Program-made: the position numbers and the translations under genes
Source: Tsukamurella pseudospumae
Lineage (GTDB): Bacteria > Actinomycetota > Actinomycetes > Mycobacteriales > Mycobacteriaceae
Direction of reading: 5' to 3'
Assembly: GCF_001575205.1 (NCBI RefSeq)
Contig: NZ_LSRE01000002.1
Span: 248,001-312,000 of the forward strand
Length of the DNA stretch: 64,000 bases
The notes under the pieces: generated by a model
Told to the model about the DNA's origin: nothing
Database searches by the model: none
What the model saw: the letters and a program-made list of their open reading frames with translations, nothing else
Part shown: piece after piece, positions 1-7,129 of the stretch
How the letters are laid out: each line of letters opens with the position of its first letter
Numbering within the stretch: position 1 is the first letter of the stretch

Positions 1-2
1 CG

Positions 3-431
3 GCGCGGGCGCTGCGGACCCGCCGGCTGGTGCGCGCGCCGATCTGGCTGTTCCAGCACGGGCTGGGGCGGTTGATGGGCCCGCGGATGGTGATGATCGA
101 ACACGTCGGCCGGAAGTCCGGCGAGCCGCGGTACGTGGTGCTCGAGGTGGTCGATCGGCCGGACGTGGACACCGTGGTGGTGTGCAGCGGCTTCGGTGAG
201 ACCGCGCAGTGGTACCGCAACCTGCGCGCTCACCCGGACTGCCGGGTCACCGTCGGGAACCGGGACCGAGCGGCGCGCGCCGAACTGCTGGACCCCACGG
301 CTTCCGACGAGGTGCTCGAGCGGTACCGCACCGCGCACCCGGTGGCGTGGGAGCGGCTGCGGGGCGCGATCGAGAAGGCGGTGCAGCACCCCGTCGACGG
401 TCTGCCCATGGTCCGGCTCCGGCTGGGTTGA
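3..431 (+). CDS. Deazaflavin (F420)-dependent nitroreductase family protein, 5' partial
   Basis: The reading frame is open to the left window edge, so the N terminus is missing; the first in-window start-like codon (GTG at 30) is probably internal. The visible product has the fold signature of the DUF385/Ddn family: a HVGRKSGEPR-type strand-turn, then WYRNLRAHPDCRV and a short C-terminal helix. Family members bind the deazaflavin F420 and reduce small organic substrates in the cytoplasm. The specific substrate cannot be read from sequence. It is followed by about 100 bp and then sigH on the same strand. A second member of the family lies at 34922. Confidence 0.8.
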   Translation, partial: ARALRTRRLVRAPIWLFQHGLGRLMGPRMVMIEHVGRKSGEPRYVVLEVVDRPDVDTVVVCSGFGETAQWYRNLRAHPDCRVTVGNRDRAARAELLDPTASDEVLERYRTAHPVAWERLRGAIEKAVQHPVDGLPMVRLRLG

Positions 432-533
432 TCCGGACGGCACGGGAACAAGCGGGCGGACCGCGCTGTTGCAGAGGTCGTGAGTGCAGGTAGCGGAGCA
501 GCGGTCCTCGAGCGACCGGTAGCCTTCGTCGGT

Positions 534-1205
534 ATGACCGACCGGGAGAACGCGGACGTAGCGGAACTGGACTCGGCGCCCGACGAGACGACCGAGACGC
601 CCGAGCAGCTGACGGCGCGTTTCGAGGCCGAGGCGCTGCCGCTGCTCGACCAGCTGTACGGCGCCGCGCTGCGGATGACCCGCAACCCGGCGGACGCGGA
701 GGATCTGGTCCAGGAGACCTACGTGAAGGCCTACAGCGCCTTCCGCAGCTTCAAGAAGGGCACCAACCTCAAGGCGTGGCTGTACCGCATCCTCACCAAC
801 ACGTACATCAACGGTTACCGCAAGAAGCAGCGGCAGCCGGCGCAGTACCCCACGGACGAGATCACCGACTGGCAGCTCGCGGCCACGGCGGAGCACAGCT
901 CCACCGGCCTGCGCTCCGCGGAGATCGAGGCCCTGGACGCGCTGCCCGATGACGAGATCAAGGAAGCGCTCTCGAAGCTCCCGGAGGACTTCCGCATGGC
1001 GGTGTACTACGCCGATGTGGAGGGCTTCCCGTACAAGGAGATCGCGGACATCATGGGAACCCCCATCGGCACGGTGATGTCGCGGCTGCACCGCGGCCGG
1101 CGTCAGCTGCGTGCCGAGCTGGAGGGGGTCGCGCGGGAGCGAGGGTTCCTGCGGGGCGCCGCCGACGACGAGGTCGACGCCGCCGATCAGGAGGTGGAGA
1201 AGTGA
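534..1205 (+). CDS. sigH: ECF RNA polymerase sigma factor SigH (SigR type)
   Basis: A 223-residue group-4 sigma factor controlling the thiol-oxidative and heat stress regulon. Region 2 holds [18 protein letters not shown] and the [17 protein letters not shown] segment. Region 4 holds the [19 protein letters not shown] and [14 protein letters not shown] helix-turn-helix. Both are nearly identical to what I recall of mycobacterial SigH. The ATG at 534 is preferred over an upstream GTG at 480 because it gives the family length (about 215-225 aa) and drops a non-conserved extension. The stop overlaps the start of the anti-sigma gene by 4 bp (GTGA), so the pair is translationally coupled. SigH is normally held by RshA until oxidation releases it. 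Confidence 0.95.
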   Translation: MTDRENADVAELDSAPDETTETPEQLTARFEAEALPLLDQLYGAALRMTRNPADAEDLVQETYVKAYSAFRSFKKGTNLKAWLYRILTNTYINGYRKKQRQPAQYPTDEITDWQLAATAEHSSTGLRSAEIEALDALPDDEIKEALSKLPEDFRMAVYYADVEGFPYKEIADIMGTPIGTVMSRLHRGRRQLRAELEGVARERGFLRGAADDEVDAADQEVEK

Positions 1206-1483
1206 CCTATTCGTCGGACGGGAACCCGGACCTCGAGCTCGACTGTTCCGCCGTGATGGCGGACGTCTGGCTGCTGTTGGACAACGAGTGCGACTCCGCC
1301 GCGAAGGAGCGGCTCAAGGCGCACATCGACGGCTGCTCGCAGTGCCTGTCGCACTACGGCATCGAGCAGCAGATCAAGTCGCTCGTGAACCGCAAGTGCG
1401 GCGGTGAGCGCGCCCCCGAGGGGCTGCGCGAGCGGCTGACGATCAGCATCCGGCACACCGAGGTGCGATTCCGCCCGGAGTGA
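1202..1483 (+). CDS. rshA: Zinc-associated anti-sigma factor RshA (RsrA family)
   Basis: A 93-residue cytoplasmic anti-sigma factor. The redox motif H-x3-C-x2-C is visible in HIDGCSQC near residues 41-48, with an upstream Cys in NECDS and a further Cys in RKCGG. In the family these residues bind zinc and form a disulfide on oxidation, releasing the sigma factor. GTG start, overlapping sigH by 4 bp, which fits stoichiometric co-translation. It is followed by a strong inverted-repeat terminator shared with the convergent bL37 gene. Family size is about 80-105 aa, so it is full length. Confidence 0.93.
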   Translation: MTYSSDGNPDLELDCSAVMADVWLLLDNECDSAAKERLKAHIDGCSQCLSHYGIEQQIKSLVNRKCGGERAPEGLRERLTISIRHTEVRFRPE

Positions 1484-1500
1484 CCGGTCCGCACACATGA

Positions 1501-1535
1501 CGAGGGCCCGCCGACATCGCGTCGGCGGGCCCTCG
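1501..1535. terminator. Bidirectional hairpin terminator between rshA and bL37
   Basis: A perfect 15-bp GC-rich inverted repeat (CGAGGGCCCGCCGAC and its complement) with a 5-nt loop ATCGC lies 18 bp past the rshA stop and 29 bp past the stop of the convergent bL37 gene. There is no strong T-tract, as is common for actinobacterial terminators. Confidence 0.8.
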
Positions 1536-1563
1536 TGCGCAAGTGCGGTGAATCCCTGATGGC

Positions 1564-1638
1564 TCAGGAGTTCGGACGCTTGCCGTGGTTGGCGGCGTTC
1601 TTCTTGCGCCCGCGCTTCTTACGTCCACGCTTTCCCAT
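1564..1638 (-). CDS. 50S ribosomal protein bL37 (24-residue AURKAIP1/COX24-type)
   Basis: A 24-residue, very basic protein reading MGKRGRKKRGRKKNAANHGK then RPNS. It matches the small actinobacterial ribosomal protein bL37, which sits in the large subunit near the decoding region. It is preceded on the minus strand by GGAAGGAG with 6-7 nt to the ATG. It is often missed in annotation because of its size. It converges with sigH-rshA across the shared hairpin and diverges from pdtaS. Confidence 0.88.
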   Translation of the reverse strand: MGKRGRKKRGRKKNAANHGKRPNS

Positions 1639-1722
1639 GGCGGTCTCCTTCCTGTCCCGAGCTCATTCGCAGTACCGGCTATTGTTTCACGACGGCACCG
1701 ACGACGACAAAAAGGCGGTCCC

Positions 1723-3216
1723 ATGGCCTCCCTCGCCGACCTCCTGGCGATCCACACGGACCTCCCCGGCCGTGCCGCGCGCCACCTGCAGCGCATCGCC
1801 GGCGAGTGGCAGCTGCTCGCCGATCTGTCGTTCGCGGACCTGCGGCTGTGGGTGCGCAACGACCCGGAGGGCGACCGGACCGACCCGTCGTACATCTGCA
1901 TCGCGCAGTGCCGCCCCAACACGACCTCGACCGTCTACGACTCCGACGGTGTCGGCGTCGTCGTCCCGCCCTGGGAGGCCCCCACGCTGCACGCCGCGTT
2001 CGAGGGCGCCGTGGTGGTGCGTGGCGTGACCCCGGCCTGGACGGGCCCCTCCCGGGTGCGACGCGAGGCGGTCCCGGTGTCCTCGGACGGCGGGGTCGTG
2101 GCCGTCCTCACCCGTGACTTCAACGTCACCCACCCGCGCACTCCCAGCCCGCTCGAGGTCGCGTACACCGAGTGCGCCGACGACCTGTGCACGATGGTCG
2201 CCGAGGGCACCTTCCCCGAGCGGGAGGAGCTGCCCACCGGCGAGGCGGAACCCCGGGCCGGCGATGGTTTCGTCCGAGTCGACGCGCAGGGCAAGGTCGT
2301 GTTCGCGAGCCCGAACGCGCAATCGGCCTACCGTCGGATGGGCGCGCCCAGCGACCTCGAGGGCAGTGGTCTGGTGGAGGTCACCGCGGAGCTGGTGGGG
2401 GACTCCTTCGAATCGGAGGACCTGGCCGTCGCGCTCGACGGTGCGTTGCAGCGCGGGGAGGGCTCGCGGATCGAGCTGACGAAGGGCGGCGTGACCGTCG
2501 TACTGCGCGTGCTCGGCCTGCATCCGAACGGCCGGCCGGCAGGCGCCGCCGTGCTGCTCCGCGACGTGACGGAGCTCAAGCGCCGCGACCGCGCCCTGAT
2601 CTCCAAGGACGCGACCATCCGGGAGATCCATCACCGGGTGAAGAACAATCTCCAGTCGGTCTCGGCCCTGCTCCGGCTGCAGGCCCGCCGCACGCGCAAC
2701 GACGAGGCCAAGCGCGCCCTCCAGGAGTCCGTGCGCCGCGTCGCATCGATCGCGCTCGTACACGAGACCCTGTCGATGAGCGTGGACGAACACGTCGACA
2801 TCGACGAGGTGATCGACCGGCTGATCCCGATCATGGGCGATGTCGCGCCGGCCGAGGGCGCGGGGACGGTCACCGTCGTGCGGCGTGGCGACGTGGGCCT
2901 ACTCGACGCCGACCGCGCGATGCCGCTGGTCATGGTCGTCACCGAGCTCATCCAGAACGCGATCGAGCACGCCTTCGGGCCGGGGGAGTCGGGCACCGTC
3001 GAACTGCTCGCGCACCGGTCCACCAGGATGCTCGAGGTCACCGTCCGGGACGACGGTGCCGGCCTTCCGCCCGGCTTCACCCTCGACGGTTCCGACCGCC
3101 TGGGCCTGCAGATCGTGCAGACGCTCGTGACGTCCGAGCTGGGCGGTGAGCTGCGCCTGACCACCTGGGACGGTGGGACGGACGCGGTGGTGCAAGTGCC
3201 GCTCCAGCCCGCCTGA
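1723..3216 (+). CDS. pdtaS: Two-component sensor histidine kinase PdtaS
   Basis: A 497-residue soluble sensor kinase. It has an N-terminal GAF-like sensor (from LADLLAIHTDLPGRAARHL), a central PAS-like domain (GDGFVRVDAQGKVVFASPNA), then a HisKA_2 dimerisation helix EIHHRVKNNLQ and an HATPase_c domain with N-box TELIQNAIEHAF and G-box DDGAGLPPGF. The phospho-acceptor region holds H303 and H304. In mycobacteria PdtaS phosphorylates PdtaR, an RNA-binding ANTAR regulator, and responds to nitric oxide and metals. The ATG at 1723 gives the family N terminus; an upstream in-frame ATG at 1585 would overlap bL37 on the other strand. No response regulator gene is adjacent, as in mycobacteria. Confidence 0.93.
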   Translation: MASLADLLAIHTDLPGRAARHLQRIAGEWQLLADLSFADLRLWVRNDPEGDRTDPSYICIAQCRPNTTSTVYDSDGVGVVVPPWEAPTLHAAFEGAVVVRGVTPAWTGPSRVRREAVPVSSDGGVVAVLTRDFNVTHPRTPSPLEVAYTECADDLCTMVAEGTFPEREELPTGEAEPRAGDGFVRVDAQGKVVFASPNAQSAYRRMGAPSDLEGSGLVEVTAELVGDSFESEDLAVALDGALQRGEGSRIELTKGGVTVVLRVLGLHPNGRPAGAAVLLRDVTELKRRDRALISKDATIREIHHRVKNNLQSVSALLRLQARRTRNDEAKRALQESVRRVASIALVHETLSMSVDEHVDIDEVIDRLIPIMGDVAPAEGAGTVTVVRRGDVGLLDADRAMPLVMVVTELIQNAIEHAFGPGESGTVELLAHRSTRMLEVTVRDDGAGLPPGFTLDGSDRLGLQIVQTLVTSELGGELRLTTWDGGTDAVVQVPLQPA

Positions 3217-3224
3217 CCGGCGCA

Positions 3225-3262
3225 CGAAGAGGGCCCGGTGGAGATCCACCGGGCCCTCTTCG
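3225..3262. terminator. Bidirectional hairpin terminator between pdtaS and whiB1
   Basis: A perfect 18-nt inverted repeat (CGAAGAGGGCCCGGTGGA and its complement) with almost no loop lies between the convergent pdtaS and whiB1 stops (9 and 12 bp away). The outer CGAAGAG/CTCTTCG gives each side a short pyrimidine-rich tail. Confidence 0.8.
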
Positions 3263-3273
3263 AGTGGTGCTTC

Positions 3274-3528
3274 CTACACAGCGGTGCGCGTGCGGGTGCG
3301 CGCGTTGCGACGCTTGAGCGCGCGACGCTCGTCCTCGCTCATGCCGCCCCACACACCGGCGTCCTGACCGGACTCCAGCGCCCAGGACAGGCACTCGGCG
3401 GTCACGGGGCAGCGGTTGCAGACCAGCTTGGCGTCCGCGATCTGCGCGATGGCCGGGCCGCTGTTCCCCACGGGGAAGAAGAGCTCGGGATCCTCGTCGC
3501 GACAGATGGCCTTGTGGCGCCAATCCAT
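3274..3528 (-). CDS. whiB1: Iron-sulfur transcription factor WhiB1
   Basis: An 84-residue Wbl protein. The four [4Fe-4S] ligands are Cys9, Cys37, Cys40 and Cys46, followed by the WGG turn in GVWGGMSEDERRALKRR and a basic C terminus. It is nearly identical to what I recall of mycobacterial WhiB1, an essential nitric-oxide-responsive partner of SigA. The start MDWRHK at 3528 is chosen because it gives the exact family length; an upstream GTG would add 13 residues foreign to the family. The upstream region carries a CRP-type site and a -35/-10 pair. Confidence 0.96.
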   Translation of the reverse strand: MDWRHKAICRDEDPELFFPVGNSGPAIAQIADAKLVCNRCPVTAECLSWALESGQDAGVWGGMSEDERRALKRRNARTRTRTAV

Positions 3529-3646
3529 GTCAGTACACTCCTTCAGGCGCGCGGGCGCGCCACTCATCGCAGGTGCCGATCCGGCACCGAATTTCCAGGC
3601 TGTTAACGCGGGGGGAACCGAACTGTTTCCGCGTTGTTACGTCATG

Positions 3647-3675
3647 AATATTTCCACGTTCCCGGCAGTAGTCAA
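3647..3675 (-). promoter_or_regulatory. whiB1 promoter (-35 TTGACT, -10 AATATT)
   Basis: On the minus strand TTGACT (3675-3670) and AATATT (3652-3647) are separated by 17 nt, pointing at whiB1. The predicted start near 3640 gives a leader of about 110 nt. This is a prediction from hexamer match and spacing only. Confidence 0.5.
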
Positions 3676-3691
3676 GAGATTCCGACTCAGA

Positions 3692-3707
3692 GGTGGGTTA
3701 TCTCACA
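3692..3707 (-). promoter_or_regulatory. CRP/Cmr-type operator upstream of whiB1
   Basis: The minus strand reads TGTGAGATAACCCACC, a 16-bp near-match to the actinobacterial CRP consensus TGTGA-N6-TCACA. It resembles the CRP site I recall upstream of M. tuberculosis whiB1. Its centre lies about 60 bp upstream of the predicted start, the usual activating position. Binding is inferred. Confidence 0.6.
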
Positions 3708-3913
3708 GCGGGGGCGGTGAGACCGTGCCTACGAGCGGTGTACTACACTGCTGCCGGTTCAGCGGCGTGCCCGCAAGAATATCCGCACACGCTGCAGGTT
3801 TGCAACAGTTTTCTTGCGCTTGGTGATCAATCGCTCAATCCGCCCGTGGTGCTGGCCTCATGTCGAGTCCGTGGGAAGCCCCGGCCGGGAGGCTGCGCTC
3901 GCCGCCGTGCCGG
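3708..3913. other. Intergenic region upstream of the whiB1 CRP site
   Basis: This stretch separates the 3' end of the diacylglycerol-kinase-like gene (minus strand) from the whiB1 regulatory region. It is less GC-rich than flanking genes around 3770-3850. I see no convincing gene, tRNA or strong hairpin in it. It probably holds distal whiB1 regulation. Confidence 0.4.
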
Positions 3914-4909
3914 TCAGCGCACGCGCGGCAACGGGGGCAGGTCCGCCACGACCCGGATCCGCTCGGGCGAGTACCAGAACCGCACCTCGGTGCGCTCGCC
4001 GAGATGGTCCCCGTCGACCTGAGCCGCGACCGGGACGTCGCTGGTCACGCGCAACTCGGGCAGGTCGTCGTGCCGGACGAGATGGCGCACCGTCGGGCCC
4101 TTGGTGCGGCGGGCCGAGAGCATCTGCCGGACCAGCATCAGGTTCGGGATCGTGCGCATCGAGCGCGACGCGAACACGCCCAGCCCGGTGCCGTAATCGG
4201 TCCCCGGGTTGGTGACGACGGCGCGGTTGTTGAGGAAGGTCCACGGGCTCGCGTTCGAGACGAACGCGAAGTGCACCCCGTCGATGTCCTGCCAGGTGCC
4301 CGGCTGCTCGCCCGGCAAGTGGACGGTGAGCTGCGGCTCGCGTCGCGCCGCCTGGAAGAAGGTGCGGATGGAGGTGCGCACGTACCGCCCCGAGGTCGCG
4401 GCCTTGCCCTTGGCGCGCAGCGCCTCCATGTTCGCGATGACCTCGGCGTCGACGCCCATGCCCGCGTTGAACAGGAAGTAGCGCTCGTCGGCGCAGCCCA
4501 GGCCGATGGTCCGGAAGCTGCGGCGCGCCAGCAGGTCGGTGAGGTGGACGGTGGCCTCCTCCGGATTGCGCGGGACCGCGAGGGACCGGGCGAAGACGTT
4601 CGCACTCCCGCCGGGGATCACCGCGACGGCCGGCAGGGATTCGGGGGCGGCCGGGGCGGCCTCGCCGGGCAGGCCCTCCCGCCCGAGGATTCCGCACACC
4701 ACCTCGTTGACGGTGCCGTCGCCGCCGTGCACGATCACCAGATCGGTGCCGTCCGCGCGGGCCGCGGCGGCGAGCTCGGCCGCGTGACCGCGGTGTTCGG
4801 TCTGCGCCAGGGTCACGTCCAGCGTGGACGCCAACGCCATGGCGACGAGGTCTCGTCCCGCCGCGGTGATGGACGTGGCGTTGGGGTTCGAGATCAACAG
4901 GGCGCGCAC
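3914..4909 (-). CDS. Diacylglycerol kinase catalytic-domain (DAGK/YegS-like) lipid kinase
   Basis: A 331-residue protein of the diacylglycerol/sphingosine kinase fold, with the ATP-binding loop VIVHGGDGTVNEV near residues 56-68 and the downstream VIPGGSANVFARSLAVPRNP. It probably phosphorylates a membrane lipid; diacylglycerol or a phosphatidylinositol-type lipid cannot be told apart. The GTG at 4909 is chosen because the product then begins VRALLISNPNATS, the usual family N terminus, and because a -10 box TAGGCT lies exactly 7 nt upstream, implying a leaderless mRNA. It diverges from the 152-aa membrane protein gene 40 bp away. Synteny: Rv3218-like. Confidence 0.85.
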   Translation of the reverse strand: MRALLISNPNATSITAAGRDLVAMALASTLDVTLAQTEHRGHAAELAAAARADGTDLVIVHGGDGTVNEVVCGILGREGLPGEAAPAAPESLPAVAVIPGGSANVFARSLAVPRNPEEATVHLTDLLARRSFRTIGLGCADERYFLFNAGMGVDAEVIANMEALRAKGKAATSGRYVRTSIRTFFQAARREPQLTVHLPGEQPGTWQDIDGVHFAFVSNASPWTFLNNRAVVTNPGTDYGTGLGVFASRSMRTIPNLMLVRQMLSARRTKGPTVRHLVRHDDLPELRVTSDVPVAAQVDGDHLGERTEVRFWYSPERIRVVADLPPLPRVR

Positions 4910-4916
4910 ACCGAGC

Positions 4917-4943
4917 AGCCTACCCACGCCGCCCCGATACCCT
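4917..4943. promoter_or_regulatory. Back-to-back leaderless -10 boxes for the 4909(-) and 4950(+) genes
   Basis: TAGGCT on the minus strand (4922-4917) lies 7 nt before GTG 4909. TACCCT on the plus strand (4938-4943) lies 6 nt before GTG 4950. Spacing fits transcription starting at or next to the start codon in both directions. Confidence 0.6.
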
Positions 4944-4949
4944 GGTGCC

Positions 4950-5408
4950 GTGACGACCAACGACGGTGACCGGCCCCGCGCGACGCGCTCGACGGCGAAG
5001 CGCTCGGGCGCCACGCGTACCGCCGCGCCCGGCACGGTCCTCGTGGCCGGCGGCCTCGTGGCGCTCGAGGGCGCGATCGCGCTGGTCGTGGGCGTCGTCG
5101 AGCTGGTGCGCGGGCTGACCGGCAGCGCCGCCACCACCACCGGCGCCTACGGCCTGGCCTTCTGGATGATCCCGATGGGCGCCGCAGTGCTCGCCGGCGG
5201 CGTCGCGCTGCTGCGCGGCAAGCGCTGGGGCCGCACCGTGGGCGTGCTCACCAACCTGCTGCTCGGTTTCACCGGCATCAGCGGCGCTTTCGCCCAGAGC
5301 TCGCCGCTGCTCGGCTACCCCCTCCTCGCCCCAGCGATCGTCGTGCTCGTCCTGCTGTTCAGCCCGCCGACGGTGGCGTGGCTCGAGGGGGAGTACCGCC
5401 GGGACTGA
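4950..5408 (+). CDS. Four-TM integral membrane protein (Rv3217c-like)
   Basis: A 152-residue protein with a short basic, Thr/Arg-rich N terminus and four hydrophobic segments: VLVAGGLVALEGAIALVVGVV, then GLAFWMIPMGAAVLAGGVALL, VLTNLLLGFTGISG, and LLAPAIVVLVLLF. A charged RGKRWGRTVG loop follows the second segment. No catalytic motif is visible. Function unknown; it is conserved beside the DAGK-like gene in mycolata. GTG start chosen from the -10 box TACCCT 6 nt upstream. It converges with the MspA-type porin gene. Confidence 0.75.
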   Translation: MTTNDGDRPRATRSTAKRSGATRTAAPGTVLVAGGLVALEGAIALVVGVVELVRGLTGSAATTTGAYGLAFWMIPMGAAVLAGGVALLRGKRWGRTVGVLTNLLLGFTGISGAFAQSSPLLGYPLLAPAIVVLVLLFSPPTVAWLEGEYRRD

Positions 5409-5418
5409 CCGGGGTCTT

Positions 5419-5448
5419 GGGCCCGGTACGAAAGACAGCGTCGGGCCC
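5419..5448. terminator. Weak hairpin between convergent genes
   Basis: GGGCCCG (5419-5425) pairs with CGGGCCC (5442-5448) across a 16-nt loop in the gap between the 4950 gene and the MspA-type gene. Possible bidirectional terminator; the stem is short. Confidence 0.35.
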
Positions 5449-5474
5449 TCCGTCACTCGCCGCGCCTTGCGCGA

Positions 5475-6356
5475 CTACCGATTCTGTTCGGGGCGGGTGA
5501 GGAAGATCGGCTTGCCGAAGGTGGTCAGTGTGTCGTCGGTGGCGTCGGTGCTGATGGCGACGGTGGCGTAGGTGCGGACTTGGACGCCGCCGATGCAGTT
5601 GTCCACGGCGATGCGGATGTCGCGGGACATGACCTGCGCGTTGGGGCCGACGACGGCCTTCTTGGCGTACGGGATGTCTTTGGTGGTGCCGGGTTTGAGG
5701 ATGCCGGAGATGTTGCCGGTTTCGGTGACGGTGTCGGAGAGGGTGCCGGAGAGGCTGCCGGTTCCGGTGCCGGAGACGCTGCCGCCGCCTTGGCCGCCGC
5801 TGGAGCCGCCTTGGCCTTGTCCGGTGACGGTGCCGGATGCGGTCACGGTGGGGGTGATCGAGGCGGTGGTGGCGTTGGATAGGGATCCGCCAACGGTCAG
5901 GCTGTCAGCGGTGACTGCGCAGCCGACTTGAACTCCTGTTGTGAGGGTTGCCGACTTGATCTTGTTGACAGGCTTGTGTTTTGCGTCGGCGATCTCGATC
6001 TTCGCTTCGCCGCCGACGGAGCTGAATCCTTCGAAGCTCTGGGGTGATCGATTCAGCGGTGGCACGCTGTCGAGCTTCTCGCCGAACTTGGAGACGGTCA
6101 CCTTCCATCCGTCCCGGGTGATCAGTTCGCGGCTGGTGTCGGCGAACTCGCCGGTGCGGATCTGTCCGGGGACCGGCACGCGCATCAGGGGCGCCGGCGG
6201 CGGGGCCACTGTAGCCGCCGCAGGTGACGGCTTGGGTGCTGGAGCGGGCGCGGCAACAGCCGGGCCGGCGGCGAGCGTGACCGCCGCCGCAGCGGCACAC
6301 AGCGCGATCAGCGTCCGCGGCAGCCGAGACGTGTGGGTACGTGCGGAGGTTGGCAT
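5475..6356 (-). CDS. MspA-family outer-membrane porin with glycine-rich insertion
   Basis: A 293-residue exported protein. It has an N-terminal signal peptide (basic start, LIALCAAAAAVTLAAGPAVAA, cleavage near residue 36), a Pro/Ala linker, then an MspA-like domain: GWKVTVSKFGEKLDSVPPL near the N side and VDNCIGGVQVRTYATVAIST followed by TTFGKPIFL at the C side, as in MspA. Two cysteines (VGCAV and DNC) may form a disulfide. Between the beta-rich halves sits a Gly/Ser/Gln-rich stretch of about 30 residues, at the place of the MspA channel loops. MspA proteins form octameric pores in the mycolic-acid outer membrane. It begins the accessory island and diverges from the 6776 gene across a 419-bp region. 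Confidence 0.75.
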   Translation of the reverse strand: MPTSARTHTSRLPRTLIALCAAAAAVTLAAGPAVAAPAPAPKPSPAAATVAPPPAPLMRVPVPGQIRTGEFADTSRELITRDGWKVTVSKFGEKLDSVPPLNRSPQSFEGFSSVGGEAKIEIADAKHKPVNKIKSATLTTGVQVGCAVTADSLTVGGSLSNATTASITPTVTASGTVTGQGQGGSSGGQGGGSVSGTGTGSLSGTLSDTVTETGNISGILKPGTTKDIPYAKKAVVGPNAQVMSRDIRIAVDNCIGGVQVRTYATVAISTDATDDTLTTFGKPIFLTRPEQNR

Positions 6357-6492
6357 GTCGAAGTCTCCCTGGGTGAAGTCAATTCACAGATGTCACATCT
6401 GCAACAACAGCCCCAATGGCACCACACTGGGCACGTGTACGCAATCCGGGTAGATAACAGATCGATCACAGTTGCGTGGATATCGCATCCAC

Positions 6493-6506
6493 GTGATCGC
6501 GATCAC
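6493..6506. promoter_or_regulatory. CRP/GlxR-like palindrome GTGATCGCGATCAC
   Basis: A perfect 14-bp palindrome that fits GTGA-N6-TCAC, the core of actinobacterial CRP/GlxR sites. It lies 137 bp upstream of the porin start and about 270 bp upstream of the 6776 gene, so it could serve either. Confidence 0.45.
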
Positions 6507-6667
6507 AGACCCGGTGGGGTCGCGGTGTGCGGCCGGTCTACGGGTGCAAGGTGGGCAAGGTTTCCGGATTCAGGTGTATTGACCTGCGGTGTTTGTGGTG
6601 CGCGGCGGCGACGGTGGCTCCGAGAGTCGATCCTCGGTAGGCGAGCTAACCGTGGGTGATAACGAAT

Positions 6668-6696
6668 TTGAACTACGGCAATGAGACAACTATCCG
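6668..6696 (+). promoter_or_regulatory. Candidate promoter of the toxin cassette
   Basis: TTGAAC (6668-6673) and TATCCG (6691-6696) with a 17-nt spacer face the 6776 gene. Predicted leader about 70 nt. Prediction only. Confidence 0.35.
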
Positions 6697-6775
6697 CTAC
6701 GGTTGGATCTACCGGATCGCGATAGCCCGGCTGATGTGCCCGTGATGTAGCAAGTTTTGCCGAAAGGGGAGGCCC

Positions 6776-7129
6776 ATGTCCGCGGACGAGGCCCGGCCGC
6801 TAGCTGTGCAACAACCGGCACCGGGGCCCCAGCCCGGTGCGTCCAGATCGGCGTCGCCGCCCCCGAGTGCGGCCACCGGGGGCGAACCTGATGGGAAGTC
6901 CGCCGATGACGAGCTCCGCGCCCTGGCGCGGAAGGCCGCCGGGCTGGTCATCGGACTGGTGCTGTTGATCGGCTGCGGGTTCGCCGTCTCGCATCTGAAC
7001 GCGTGGGGCGAGCGGTGGACGATGCCGTTGGTCTTCGTGGTGTTCGTGCTGGTGATGATGCTCGCGAGCAACCTTGTGGTGGGTGGCGCGAGTGCGGTGT
7101 GGAACGCCGCCCGTAGCGGCGCCCGGTGA
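6776..7129 (+). CDS. Small two-TM membrane protein of the toxin cassette
   Basis: A 117-residue protein not recognised from any family I know. Residues 1-50 are Pro/Ala/Ser-rich and polar. Two hydrophobic helices follow (AGLVIGLVLLIGCGFAV and MPLVFVVFVLVMMLASNLVV), and the tail is short and basic. A strong Shine-Dalgarno AGGGGAGG lies 4-5 nt before the ATG. Its stop overlaps the start region of the next gene (GTGATGA), so the two are coupled. It could be a membrane partner of the regulator or of the toxin; nothing in the sequence decides this. Confidence 0.7.
   Translation: MSADEARPLAVQQPAPGPQPGASRSASPPPSAATGGEPDGKSADDELRALARKAAGLVIGLVLLIGCGFAVSHLNAWGERWTMPLVFVVFVLVMMLASNLVVGGASAVWNAARSGAR

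Larger units (their letters stand above)
6357..6775. other. Divergent intergenic region with palindromes
   Basis: This 419-bp stretch separates the porin gene (minus) from the toxin-cassette genes (plus). It contains an inverted repeat CAGATG/CATCTG (6387-6401), a hairpin CGTGGAT/ATCCACG (6475-6493), a perfect 14-bp palindrome (6493-6506) and a candidate sigma-70-type promoter at 6668-6696. Base composition is lower in GC than the backbone. No gene is evident. Confidence 0.5.

Noticed and set aside
3693-4022. Plus-strand frames between whiB1 and the DAGK-like gene
   Set aside because: Cys/Arg-rich products without motif, overlapping the whiB1 regulatory region and the DAGK-like 3' end on the other strand.
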